Positions 1-7,945 of a stretch of 27,927 bases of DNA are shown piece after piece. Within the stretch, counting starts at the first letter, position 1; each line of letters starts with the position of its first letter. Made by a program: the position numbers and the translations under genes. The notes under the pieces were generated by a model, which was given only the letters and a program-made list of their open reading frames with translations, was not told the origin of the DNA and did no database searches. Source of the DNA: CAZEHJ01 sp964512485 (GTDB lineage: Bacteria; Bacteroidota; Rhodothermia; Rhodothermales; UBA10348); assembly GCA_964512485.1 (NCBI GenBank), contig CAZEHJ010000049.1:1-27927 (forward strand). The letters run 5' to 3'.

Positions 1-95
1 ATAGGCCCTTCATCGGAAAATTGCAAGATGGAATTGAGTGTTCATTCAGAGTCCGCATTACTCACTGTACGTGTGCGGATAAGTCTCAGAATCGA
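1..95. other. Window edge, no gene seen
   Basis: This stretch lies beyond the stop codon of the M23 peptidase on the minus strand. I find no convincing reading frame, hairpin followed by a T-run, or RNA gene in it. It may belong to an intergenic region or to a gene cut by the window edge. Confidence 0.4.
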
Positions 96-1073
96 TCAGT
101 CGAACAGAAGGGTGGTTGATTCAGCCTCTTTCAGGAGACGTTCGTACTCGGCTGGCGTTACAGATGGAGCAAGAAAATAGATCGGATTGAGCTGATTTCC
201 TTCCAAATCTCTGACTTCATAATGGAGGTGAGGTGCTTCGGAAAGCCCTGTATTACCACTGTATCCGATCAGATCGCCACGCTTGACGACTTTACCGGGT
301 CTGATTCCCTGAGCGATTTTGGACATATGCCCGTATACAGTCAGGTACCCGGCAGTCGGGTGCTGGACTTTTACGAAGCGTCCAAGGCCACTACCGGATT
401 TTGCATCCTTGATGATGCCATCGCCAGTAGAATAAATAGGAGTACCTACCGGAGCATGGAAATCAAGTCCGGGGTGCATGCGACTTACTTTGAGCACCGG
501 ATGGAATCGAATTCCGAATCCGGAAGTGATTCGCCCGTTCACTGGCTGAATGGCAGGCATCTCGGTGAGCTGCACCTGATGCGATGCTGCGAGCAGTGTC
601 AGTTCCCGGTAGCTGTCGTTCTGAAGGATCATCATGCGTTCCAGACGATCGATCTGCTCCGCATTCTGCGAAAGAATGCCTGCGGTTGCAGTGCTGAACC
701 GATTGAATTCCGGATAGGGGTCGGTACCACCAACACCAACCTGCGCGATATCGTCAGAGATACCTTGAGCATTCAGAAGAACCCGGTACAGATCCTGATC
801 TGTGTCCCGAATTTCCATCAAGTCCTGTGTGACCGACTCAATCCGCTTGTTGACTGACTGAAGCTGCTGCTGGAGCGCGGCATTTTCGTCCATCAGAGCC
901 AATTCCTGCGGTGATTGAACGACATTGTCGAGACCCCAGGTCACGATTACGGCCGCCACCAATGCGAACGCGACAATAAAGCCGGTTCGTTTCACGTATC
1001 GCAAAGGCGAATGCTCTACTTCAACAAACGAACAAGACTCGTTGTCAAACGTGTAGGTGCGCTTTTTTGACAT
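96..1073 (-). CDS. M23 (LytM-type) peptidase, membrane anchored
   Basis: Probable zinc endopeptidase acting on peptidoglycan cross-links in the periplasm. The frame is open to 1142, but I prefer the ATG at 1073 (325 aa). It gives the short polar, basic N-terminus (MSKKRTYTF) seen in M23 proteins of Bacteroidota, followed by one membrane helix at about residues 31-47. A coiled-coil-like segment rich in Gln and Glu follows (about 55-100), then the LytM domain from about 180. Zinc ligands are visible as HPGLD (H200, D204) and the second His of HLH (H282, H284), with the catalytic GHM His at H249. All family-critical residues are present. It is the last gene of a minus-strand cluster, about 120 bp after the RidA gene, and may or may not be co-transcribed with it. 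Family assignment is secure; the exact bond cleaved is unknown. Confidence 0.93.
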   Translation of the reverse strand: MSKKRTYTFDNESCSFVEVEHSPLRYVKRTGFIVAFALVAAVIVTWGLDNVVQSPQELALMDENAALQQQLQSVNKRIESVTQDLMEIRDTDQDLYRVLLNAQGISDDIAQVGVGGTDPYPEFNRFSTATAGILSQNAEQIDRLERMMILQNDSYRELTLLAASHQVQLTEMPAIQPVNGRITSGFGIRFHPVLKVSRMHPGLDFHAPVGTPIYSTGDGIIKDAKSGSGLGRFVKVQHPTAGYLTVYGHMSKIAQGIRPGKVVKRGDLIGYSGNTGLSEAPHLHYEVRDLEGNQLNPIYFLAPSVTPAEYERLLKEAESTTLLFD

Positions 1074-1196
1074 GCAGGATGAATTGTGGGAAGGCCAAAA
1101 ACGGGGGATGCCGAATATAGCCGATTTTATTGCTGAGATCAATTCCCGGAGGATGTTCTCATTGGGTATTGATTGTGAATAATTTGGGCTTCAAAA

Positions 1197-1583
1197 CTAG
1201 TCTGCAATGGCGTCAGCTTCGATTTCGACCAGCATTCGGGGGTCAATAAGGCGAGAAATCTCCACCATGGTCGTGGCAGGGCGTATTTCGCCGAAAAATT
1301 CGCTGTGTGCACGTCCGACATCCAGCCACTGATCGATGTCTGTGACGAATATGCGTGTTCGAATAACATCACCTATTGTTGCACCCGCTTGTTCGAGTGC
1401 CCACTTGATGTTGCTGAGCGTTTGAACGGTCTGGGCATACACATCCTTCTCGCCGACGATCTCACCATCAGCGTTGGTGGAAGTCGTACCCGTGATGGCA
1501 ATGACGTTGCCCACGCGCACGGCGCGGGAGTATCCCACAATCGGCTCCCATTTCGTGCCGGTGCTGATCAGAGTTCGTTTCAT
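1197..1583 (-). CDS. RidA/YjgF/UK114 family protein, divergent subfamily
   Basis: A 128-residue single-domain protein with the size and layout of the RidA family, whose best-known member deaminates reactive enamine/imine intermediates. The family core is visible: RVGNVIAITGTT near the N-terminus, RTRIFVTDID at about 75-84 and MLVEIEADAIA at the end (E120 matches E. coli RidA E120). The segment that reads PARS in true RidA reads PATT here, so the catalytic Arg105 equivalent is T104. That places it among the Rid groups not expected to have classical imine deaminase activity. Its start overlaps the stop of the upstream phosphatase by 4 bp (ATGA), which indicates translational coupling. The name ridA is not justified; the function is unknown. 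Confidence 0.9.
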   Translation of the reverse strand: MKRTLISTGTKWEPIVGYSRAVRVGNVIAITGTTSTNADGEIVGEKDVYAQTVQTLSNIKWALEQAGATIGDVIRTRIFVTDIDQWLDVGRAHSEFFGEIRPATTMVEISRLIDPRMLVEIEADAIAD

Positions 1584-2680
1584 GAGGGTAGTTTTCTGAG
1601 AATGATCAGGGAGAGGTCGTCACTTTGACGGGCGCTTCTGACGAATTCCTCGACGGAAGTCAGTATCCGTTTTCCGAGAGAATCGGCACTCATTCCATGA
1701 GTGTGTTCGACCAGCTCTTCGAATCGTTCGTCCGAATAAAATCGACCAATTTCATTGCGGGCTTCTGTCACGCCGTCCGAATAGACGATCAACAGGTCGT
1801 TCTCTTTCATTTCGACCTGATGGGTTTTGAATTGTGTGTCCGGGCTGAGACCGATCGCCGGATCGCCCCGGTCCAGTTCCTCGGTTCCACCATCGCGAAC
1901 CAGAATGGGAGGGTGATGACCCGCATTTACGAAATTGACGACACCGGACCGGGCCACGATATCCAGATTGATCAGGGAGACAAATTTGTTCGAAACCCCG
2001 TCGCGCCGGATGATGCGATTCAGTTTTTCCGCTCGGACGGACAGGTCAGCCTCATCCGGCGCGATGGCCCGCATCGTAGCCTGAAGTTTTGCCGCGAGCA
2101 GTGCGGCAGGAAGTCCCTTCCCGGCCACATCGCCCAAGGTCAATGTCAGCTGATTTTCGTCCAATTCGAGATGATCCACCAGGTCGCCTCCGACATCATT
2201 GGCCGGTGTATTGTGAATCCACAATTCCCAGCCCGAAATATCCGGGTTGGATGCCGGCATGATCGCCAGTTGTACAGCGCGTCCCTCTTCCAGCTCGTCC
2301 CTGGCTTCCGTCTTGTCTTTCAATTCGAGGCCCAGCACGAAGAACAGGATCAAAAAGCCGATGAAGGACTGGCCTCCGTCATCAGAGAGCCCTCCCCAGG
2401 CGACAAAAGCTGCCATCACCACGACGAGTCGGCGGGCGGGACTGAGTTTAAGAAAGAGGCTCCGCATCATGTAATACGCGGAAAAGACACTCTTCTTGAA
2501 ACTACCCATTTCAGCCAGTTTGGCTCGTTCTTCGTCGCTGACATAGAAATCATACGTCTCTCGGAAATCCCTTTTGAGGGACACCTGAAGGTCGCTTGAT
2601 CTCATGTCGTCGATCACTGATTGCGTTTTACGTGACGCGTTCTCGACGGCTTCTTTGAAGGTGGTGGAGGATTTACTCAT
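1580..2680 (-). CDS. SpoIIE/RsbU-type PP2C serine phosphatase, membrane bound
   Basis: Probable Mn/Mg-dependent phosphoserine phosphatase of the RsbU/SpoIIE group, which typically acts on anti-sigma-factor antagonists. The 366-residue protein has a cytosolic N-terminal region (1-82), two membrane helices (about 84-98 and 104-120), a short charged linker and the catalytic domain from about 130. Metal-binding motifs are complete: NDVGGD (D166), GDVAGKG (D184), NAGHHPP (252-258), YSDGVTEA (D302) and the C-terminal SDDLSLI (D354, D355). The N-terminus has no recognisable sensor domain. It is first in the minus-strand cluster and diverges from the NhaC gene. No STAS or anti-sigma partner is present in the window, so its target is not known. 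Confidence 0.93.
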   Translation of the reverse strand: MSKSSTTFKEAVENASRKTQSVIDDMRSSDLQVSLKRDFRETYDFYVSDEERAKLAEMGSFKKSVFSAYYMMRSLFLKLSPARRLVVVMAAFVAWGGLSDDGGQSFIGFLILFFVLGLELKDKTEARDELEEGRAVQLAIMPASNPDISGWELWIHNTPANDVGGDLVDHLELDENQLTLTLGDVAGKGLPAALLAAKLQATMRAIAPDEADLSVRAEKLNRIIRRDGVSNKFVSLINLDIVARSGVVNFVNAGHHPPILVRDGGTEELDRGDPAIGLSPDTQFKTHQVEMKENDLLIVYSDGVTEARNEIGRFYSDERFEELVEHTHGMSADSLGKRILTSVEEFVRSARQSDDLSLIILRKLPS

Positions 2681-2968
2681 CTCAATTTCAATTCGATTCG
2701 ATGTGCGTCAATCCGATGGGAGTACTAGAAAAGATTCGTGGCCATCGATCATTATACGTCTCGTGTACGCAAAGAATCGGTATTGGGTGCGAGACAATGG
2801 CCAGCTGACTTGCGCCGAGCGCCCACGCCCAGCCACATGAACGAGAGTCACTGAAAATAGTCCCGAAGATCGTCGTTGATTTCTCTTAGATTCTGGCCGA
2901 GATTGCGCATGCCTTGGAATCAGCCACTCTGACTTTTAAACTCGGCTTTCACTCAACCTGGATCATTC
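2681..2968. other. Divergent intergenic region, phosphatase / nhaC-like
   Basis: This 288-bp region separates two divergent start codons and should hold both promoters. I found no match to the Bacteroidota -7 box (TAnnTTTG) with a paired TTG on either strand, no strong palindrome, and no small ORF with protein-like features. Confidence 0.4.
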
Positions 2969-4399
2969 ATGGACTGGCTCGTCCTATTACCACCGCTACT
3001 GGCCATCGGCCTCGCACTCTGGACGAAAGAGGTATACCTCTCCCTACTTGCCGGCCTCTGGCTCGGAACGACTATTCTTGTTGGCGGGAATCCGGTCGTC
3101 GGACTCAGAGAACTGGTTGATCAGCTTGTCGCCGTTTTTCAGGATGAGAGTAACACAAAAATCCTCCTGTTCAGTCTTCTGGTTGGTGGCCTCATCGCTC
3201 TTGTTCAGGCCTCCGGTGGTGTCAACGGATTTATTTCATGGGCTTCCAGAAGAGGATGGGGACAGACCCGACGTGGCGCCGAGGTGCTTGCCTGGGCTGT
3301 CGGTATGGTCATATTTGTAGAGTCGAGTATCACCTGCCTCATTGTTGGTGCGATCAACAGACCGTTGTTCGATCGCCTGAAGATTCCTCGGGAGAAGCTC
3401 GCTTTTTACTGCGACACGACGAGTGCCCCGGTTTGTATGTCGATACCGCTCAACGGATGGGGTGCGTTCGTCTTGGGACTGCTCGCCGCGCAGGGTGTGA
3501 CTGATGGTGCCGTGGGCCTGCTCACGGCCTCCCTTGCGATGAACTTCTATGCGATATTCGCCATCGTTCTGGGTTTGGTCTTTGCCATCACCGGCTGGCG
3601 ATTTGGATCAATGAAAACAGCCGAGATCAGAGCTGAAACCACGGGTCAGGTACTGCGACCCGGTGCTGTTCCGTTGGTAGCGGAAGAAATCGTTGAATTG
3701 GAGCCGTTGGAATCGTCGGGCGAAAAAGCGCATCATCTGCTGATTCCCATTCTCGTTATGGTAGGCATGATATTCGTTGGCCTTTTGGTGACGGGTGAAG
3801 GTGAGCTGATGAGGGGCAGCGGTTCGACCTCGGTACTGTGGGCCGTCATAGCTGCAGTCGGCGTAGCTATGATCATGTACGCGCTTCCGGGTTCTGGAAA
3901 GGATGGCAAGGCCTTGATGAAAACCACTGAATCGATGGCGCTGGTCTTGAAAGGATCAGGCGGTATGGTCGGTATGGTCGTTCTGGTCGCGCTCGCGTTT
4001 GCCCTCGGTCAGGTATCCCGCGCTCTGGAAATGGGACCCTATATCATTTCTGTTGTGGGGACTGGGTGGCCAACCTGGTGGCTTCCAGCCATGATATTCA
4101 TGGTCGGCGGTTTCATCGCATTCACGCTCGGATCCTCCTGGACAGCTTTTGCCATCATCATTCCCATCGCGTTGCCGCTGGCGGAAGGACTGGGGATTTC
4201 GATGCCGTTGATGCTTGGAGCCGTTTTGTCGGGCGGTGTTTTCGGGGATCATGCGTCGCCACTTTCCGATACCTCACTTATTTCAAGTATGTCTGCTGCC
4301 TCGGATCATGTCGATCATATCAACACGCAGTTGCCCTACACGATCATGCTGGCCGGATTTACGGTCTTGGCGTTCCTGATAGCCGGGGTATTCATCTGA
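2969..4399 (+). CDS. NhaC-family Na+/H+ antiporter
   Basis: A polytopic inner-membrane protein of 476 residues, with hydrophobic helices from residue 2 to the C-terminus and few loops. Family signatures visible are the first-half segment SAPVCMSIPLNGWGAF and the second-half segments GSSWTAFAIIIPIALPLA and GGVFGDHASPLSDTSLIS, typical of NhaC-type exchangers. The probable role is Na+ (or Li+) extrusion against H+ for sodium and pH homeostasis, fitting a marine or saline habitat. Some members of this family instead exchange organic substrates such as malate/lactate, and that cannot be excluded. The ATG at 2969 starts right at the first hydrophobic segment. No Shine-Dalgarno sequence is evident. 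A small membrane protein gene follows 55 bp downstream. Confidence 0.9.
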   Translation: MDWLVLLPPLLAIGLALWTKEVYLSLLAGLWLGTTILVGGNPVVGLRELVDQLVAVFQDESNTKILLFSLLVGGLIALVQASGGVNGFISWASRRGWGQTRRGAEVLAWAVGMVIFVESSITCLIVGAINRPLFDRLKIPREKLAFYCDTTSAPVCMSIPLNGWGAFVLGLLAAQGVTDGAVGLLTASLAMNFYAIFAIVLGLVFAITGWRFGSMKTAEIRAETTGQVLRPGAVPLVAEEIVELEPLESSGEKAHHLLIPILVMVGMIFVGLLVTGEGELMRGSGSTSVLWAVIAAVGVAMIMYALPGSGKDGKALMKTTESMALVLKGSGGMVGMVVLVALAFALGQVSRALEMGPYIISVVGTGWPTWWLPAMIFMVGGFIAFTLGSSWTAFAIIIPIALPLAEGLGISMPLMLGAVLSGGVFGDHASPLSDTSLISSMSAASDHVDHINTQLPYTIMLAGFTVLAFLIAGVFI

Positions 4400-4454
4400 T
4401 CATTCGCACCAGCATTTTCAGGCCCCGTCGAACGATTGCAGGCAGGGCAAGCGA

Positions 4455-4688
4455 ATGAAAGAACTCGACAGGAAGGTTTTCGGCTCCTGGCCGGCTCTGG
4501 TTATGTGGGCTCTTGTCTTCGGCTTTCTGTTTTCGATCGCCATGTCTCTCATCGAACTCATGTTCGAAGGCGTTCTGAAATACACGAAGGAAAATGCGGT
4601 CGTAGCAGTTAGCGTGGCAGCGATTTTTCTGCTGATTGCGGCCTGGGTCCGGCGTTCGATCCGCGAATCAGACAGGCTTGAAGACTAG
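4455..4688 (+). CDS. Small two-helix membrane protein, unknown function
   Basis: This 77-residue ORF encodes a short polar N-terminus, a hydrophobic helix at about 12-35, a short loop (EGVLKYTKEN), a second helix at about 46-64 and a charged tail rich in Arg, Glu and Asp. The composition is clearly that of a membrane protein rather than a chance frame. It lies 55 bp after the antiporter gene on the same strand, so it may be co-transcribed with it. I do not recognise a family. A subunit or regulator role for the antiporter is only a guess from position. Confidence 0.65.
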   Translation: MKELDRKVFGSWPALVMWALVFGFLFSIAMSLIELMFEGVLKYTKENAVVAVSVAAIFLLIAAWVRRSIRESDRLED

Positions 4689-4727
4689 TCTACAACTACC
4701 TGTGGATAAAGTGAACAAAGGTGGGCA

Positions 4728-4758
4728 TTGCGTCGTATGGATAACGGTGTTAAGTTTT
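4728..4758 (+). promoter_or_regulatory. Candidate Bacteroidota-type promoter for the hydroxylase gene
   Basis: TTG at 4728-4730 is followed 20 bp later by TAAGTTTT at 4751-4758. That resembles the Bacteroidota -33/-7 pattern (TTG, then TAnnTTTG) with one mismatch at the last base. Transcription would begin about 55 bp before the ATG at 4819. This is a pattern match only. Confidence 0.25.
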
Positions 4759-4818
4759 CAAACCGCAATTCCCCGCCTCCCCTTTACAAGCACCTGCGGT
4801 GTCCCGTTCAGAATGTGA

Positions 4819-5670
4819 ATGAAGAGTATCATGAAAGAGTCCAATCTGGATCCCCTTAACGAGTCTGCAGAAGCACCGATGTCGGCCTACGAAAAGGCGG
4901 CCGAAGAAGGCAACGATCCCAGATGTATTCCCCAGCATCTCGATTCGGAAGCGCCGGTGGGGTCTGAGATTATTACGCCGACGTATTCTGACGAACACAA
5001 TGAAAACTGGCGTTTTCTGTTCAATCGTCAGATGGACATCCTTCCGGGTAAAGCTGGATCGGCGTTCATGGCAGGCGTCAAGACGTTGGGGATGGATGAG
5101 AGTGGAATACCCGCCTTGGGCAACTTGAGCGCCAATCTGGAAAATGCAACCAGATGGCAGGTCGCCCGGATTCCGGGACTACTCCACGAAAAAGACTTTT
5201 TCAAGCTCCTGTCGCGCCGCATCTTTCCATCGACGGATTATATCCGCGAAAAGAACGAACTGGACTACACTCCTGCCCCGGACTGTTTTCATGACATGTT
5301 CGGACATATGCCCATGTTGACAGAACCGGCGATAGCCGATTTTTATCACATGTTTGGTCAATCTGCCCTGCACGCCACCGGCATTCAGCGCACGTATCTC
5401 GAGCGTCTGCACTGGTTCACGATTGAGTTCGGCCTTATTCGTCAGGAAGACGGATTGAGAGTATTCGGCGCCGGCATCATCTCGTCGAAAGATGAAGTAG
5501 CCCACGCGCTCTCGGATGAAGTTGAAGTCCGCGACTTTTCACTCGAATCGGTCATCCATCAGGATTACGAGGTCTGGCATCTGCAGCCGATCCTGTTCGC
5601 CCTAGATTCCTTCGACCAGTTGGTCGACGAATTCCGTTTCTGGAGCAATCGCCAGGGAATCGCTGCGTAG
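4819..5670 (+). CDS. phhA: Aromatic amino acid hydroxylase (phenylalanine 4-monooxygenase)
   Basis: Probable tetrahydrobiopterin-dependent, non-haem iron enzyme converting phenylalanine to tyrosine in the cytosol. The 283-residue length matches bacterial catalytic-domain-only enzymes without the regulatory ACT domain. Iron ligands are visible in PDCFHDMFGHMP (H158, H163) and WFTIEFGL (E203). Other family landmarks are RIFPSTDYIRE, PDCFHDMF and FGAGIISS. The start could be ATG 4819 or the in-frame ATG 4831; neither has a clear ribosome-binding site. The first 50 residues are acidic and low in complexity. No pterin-4a-carbinolamine dehydratase gene, its usual partner, lies nearby. It converges with the phosphorylase gene. 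Tryptophan or tyrosine hydroxylase activity is less likely but cannot be excluded. Confidence 0.92.
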   Translation: MKSIMKESNLDPLNESAEAPMSAYEKAAEEGNDPRCIPQHLDSEAPVGSEIITPTYSDEHNENWRFLFNRQMDILPGKAGSAFMAGVKTLGMDESGIPALGNLSANLENATRWQVARIPGLLHEKDFFKLLSRRIFPSTDYIREKNELDYTPAPDCFHDMFGHMPMLTEPAIADFYHMFGQSALHATGIQRTYLERLHWFTIEFGLIRQEDGLRVFGAGIISSKDEVAHALSDEVEVRDFSLESVIHQDYEVWHLQPILFALDSFDQLVDEFRFWSNRQGIAA

Positions 5671-5715
5671 CCGTACGCCGCGTACCCGCGCCACAAGAAT
5701 GAAGGTGAGATCAGG

Positions 5716-7767
5716 TCAAGCCGGGTCAGAGACCGGTTCTGAATAGATTTGCTCGATGTAGTCGATCAGCATTCGATGAGCACTGAATCGATAGGCGAGA
5801 GTCTTGATCGACGAACGCATCATGTTGACCCAGCCTTCGGGAATTCCGTTTTCATTTCGATCGTAGAACAGCGGGACCACTTGTTGTTCAAGAGCTTCGT
5901 AGAGCAAACGTGCATCTTCCGGATCCTGAAATTTGGGATCACGGTATTCGTGCGATGCATCCTCTCCGATAGCCCAACCGTTTTTCTGGTTGAAGCCTTC
6001 CGGCCACCAGCCGTCCAGAACCGAAAGATTCAATCCTCCATGAATGGAGACCTTCTGTCCGCTCGTGCCACTTGCTTCATGCGGTCGGCGTGGGTTGTTG
6101 AGCCAGACATCACAGCCCGAGACCAACATGCGCCCGATCTCCATATTGTAGTTTTCCAGAAGAATAACTTTGCCCTTGAAGGTGGGTTTTTGGGAAAACT
6201 CAAAAATCTGGCGAATGAAGGCCTTTCCGCCTTCATCCTGGGGATGGGCCTTTCCGGCGAAAATGATCTGGACTTTTTTCCCTTCGTTGTTGAAGAGGGA
6301 AGCGACACGTTCCAGCTCAGAAAAAATGAGTGGTGCTCGCTTGTAGGTGGCGAACCTCCTTGCGAACCCGATGGTCAAAGCCTCCGGATCCAGAGACGGC
6401 TCCTGAGGAAGAGTCTGTCGGGGTGCGAGTTTTTCAACAAAGTCGATGAGGTTCTTTCTGAGGTCGCATCTGTACTTCCAAAGGTCTGCAGAATCGACGG
6501 AATCGATCTTTTCCCACACCGACGGGTCGGATCGATGGTTTTCCCAGTCACCCAGATGATCGGTCAGAAAACTTCTGGAGCCAGCGGATGCCCAGGTGGG
6601 CAGATGAATGCCATTGGTTATGTGTGAAATGGGCACATCATTCGGTTGGCGATCAGGATACATATGATTCCATTGACGCCGCGCTACCTCTCCATTGAGC
6701 CGCGAGACTCCATTCGCCGACCTGGACAACTTCATGCCAAGGATGGTCATCGTGAATGCTTCGTTTTGATCGTCAGTATGGACTCGACCATAGCTCAGCA
6801 GAGAGCCAACGTCCATTCCTATTTCGGATGAATACGAAAGCATGGACGCCGAAAACAGCTCCGGTTCGAACCTGTCGTGACCTGCGATTACGGGAGTGTG
6901 AGTCGTGAATACACACTCAGCTTTAACGCGTTCTTCGGCCTCAGTCAGAGACAGGCCTTCCGCCAGATATTCTCGCAGCAATTCGAACGTCAGAAACGCG
7001 CAGTGACCTTCGTTCATGTGGTAGACGTCAGTGTCAACCTGCATCTTTCTGAGGAACCGCACACCCCCGATTCCCAGAATTATTTCCTGACGGATCCTGG
7101 TTTTCCGATCTCCCTGATACAGGCGACGTGTGAGGAATCGCAGATCGTATGGGTTGGCTTTGAAGTCGGTGTCGAGCAGGTACATCGTGGTCTTGCCGAC
7201 CATGAGTCGCCACGCCCGGATGTGAATTGGGGTGGTGCCGATGTGCACGCTCACGGTGATGGCTTCACCCGAGTCATCTGTTACCAACTCAAACGGATGT
7301 TTGGAAGAGTCGATGGCCGGGTAATCGTCGCGTTGCCGGCCCTTCTTGTCGAAATACTGTCGGAAGTAGCCCGACGTCAGAAACATCCCAACGGCCGTAA
7401 AGCGAAGTCCCAGATCCGATGCTGCCTTGGTGTGATCTCCGGCCAGTATGCCCAGCCCACCTGAATACAAGGGAAGGGACTCGTGCAGGCCATACTCCAT
7501 GCAAAAGTAGGAAGTGCGGGGAGCGTTTTCGAGGCCGCCAGCTTCGGACATGTAGTGCTGAAAACGGCGGTAAACCGAGTCGACATCTCGTGCAAAAGCA
7601 GGATCCACCAGGACTTCTTTATGAGCACGCCGCAGAGCAACGACAGGATTATTTCCTGATGTCGAAAAAGCATCAGGATTCAGTTTCTGGAACAGTTCGA
7701 TTGCTTCTGGATGCCAGCTCCACCATAGGTTTTTGCTGATTCTGGATAATTGGTCAAAAGGAGTCAT
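5716..7767 (-). CDS. glgP: Alpha-glucan (glycogen/maltodextrin) phosphorylase, GT35
   Basis: Pyridoxal-phosphate enzyme releasing glucose-1-phosphate from the non-reducing ends of alpha-1,4-glucans in the cytosol. The 683-residue protein belongs to the non-classical 'alpha-glucan family phosphorylase' branch. It starts with SKNLWWSWHPEAIELF and carries YFCMEYGLHESLPLYSGGLG (about 87-106), HMNEGHCAF (250-258), FARRFATYKRA (468-478) and the PLP-lysine segment EASGTSGQK (K572) followed by LNLSVLDGWWPEG. Both ends match the family, so it looks full length. A LacI-type operator (7812-7825) lies about 45 bp upstream of its ATG, linking it to the regulator and amylase locus at 13-20 kb. No glgA, glgB or glgX is nearby, so use on imported maltodextrins is as likely as on stored glycogen. 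Confidence 0.93.
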   Translation of the reverse strand: MTPFDQLSRISKNLWWSWHPEAIELFQKLNPDAFSTSGNNPVVALRRAHKEVLVDPAFARDVDSVYRRFQHYMSEAGGLENAPRTSYFCMEYGLHESLPLYSGGLGILAGDHTKAASDLGLRFTAVGMFLTSGYFRQYFDKKGRQRDDYPAIDSSKHPFELVTDDSGEAITVSVHIGTTPIHIRAWRLMVGKTTMYLLDTDFKANPYDLRFLTRRLYQGDRKTRIRQEIILGIGGVRFLRKMQVDTDVYHMNEGHCAFLTFELLREYLAEGLSLTEAEERVKAECVFTTHTPVIAGHDRFEPELFSASMLSYSSEIGMDVGSLLSYGRVHTDDQNEAFTMTILGMKLSRSANGVSRLNGEVARRQWNHMYPDRQPNDVPISHITNGIHLPTWASAGSRSFLTDHLGDWENHRSDPSVWEKIDSVDSADLWKYRCDLRKNLIDFVEKLAPRQTLPQEPSLDPEALTIGFARRFATYKRAPLIFSELERVASLFNNEGKKVQIIFAGKAHPQDEGGKAFIRQIFEFSQKPTFKGKVILLENYNMEIGRMLVSGCDVWLNNPRRPHEASGTSGQKVSIHGGLNLSVLDGWWPEGFNQKNGWAIGEDASHEYRDPKFQDPEDARLLYEALEQQVVPLFYDRNENGIPEGWVNMMRSSIKTLAYRFSAHRMLIDYIEQIYSEPVSDPA

Positions 7768-7811
7768 TAATGCAGTTTAAAACTCTTTTTCGTGTTCGAT
7801 TGTCCTGGGAG

Positions 7812-7825
7812 TGTAAACGCTTACA
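7812..7825. promoter_or_regulatory. LacI-family operator upstream of glgP
   Basis: The site reads TGTAAACGCTTACA, a 14-bp palindrome with central CG and a single mismatched pair. It is the typical shape of a LacI/GalR-family operator and fits the cre consensus TGWAARCGYTWNCA. It differs by one base from the core of the site in front of the LacI gene in this window. It lies between divergent glgP (start 7767) and prmC (start 7946). The closer gene is glgP, whose metabolic role fits sugar control. Confidence 0.75.
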
Positions 7826-7945
7826 TGGTGGCTGAGAAAAATACCCGACATCCTGATGGGTCGGGTGGATCGTGTGGGCCGTGTCCGTGTTAAAGCGGTC
7901 GGAATATACGGCCTTCGAACTATCTTGTTCGACCCTCATCCCAGG

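Noticed and set aside
222..857. Plus-strand frame of 211 residues
   Set aside because: It is antisense to the M23 peptidase, whose motifs are clear, and has no protein-like features of its own.
1625..2599. Plus-strand frame of 324 residues
   Set aside because: Antisense to the SpoIIE-type phosphatase; its length is a by-product of codon composition.
4682..4691. AGACTAGTCT palindrome at the end of the small membrane protein gene
   Set aside because: A 10-bp palindrome spanning a stop codon with no partner site elsewhere in the window; likely chance.
5673..5685. GTACG-CCG-CGTAC hairpin between the convergent hydroxylase and phosphorylase genes
   Set aside because: The stem is only 5 bp with no T-run on either strand, too weak to call a terminator.
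5716..7767. Possible truncation of the phosphorylase, shorter than many glycogen phosphorylases
   Set aside because: Both terminal segments and the PLP-lysine region match the non-classical branch, which is shorter than the classical enzymes.
7856..7945. N-terminal extension of PrmC from an upstream in-frame start
   Set aside because: The added residues are Arg/Val-rich, unlike the family, and the start at 7946 gives the normal PrmC length.
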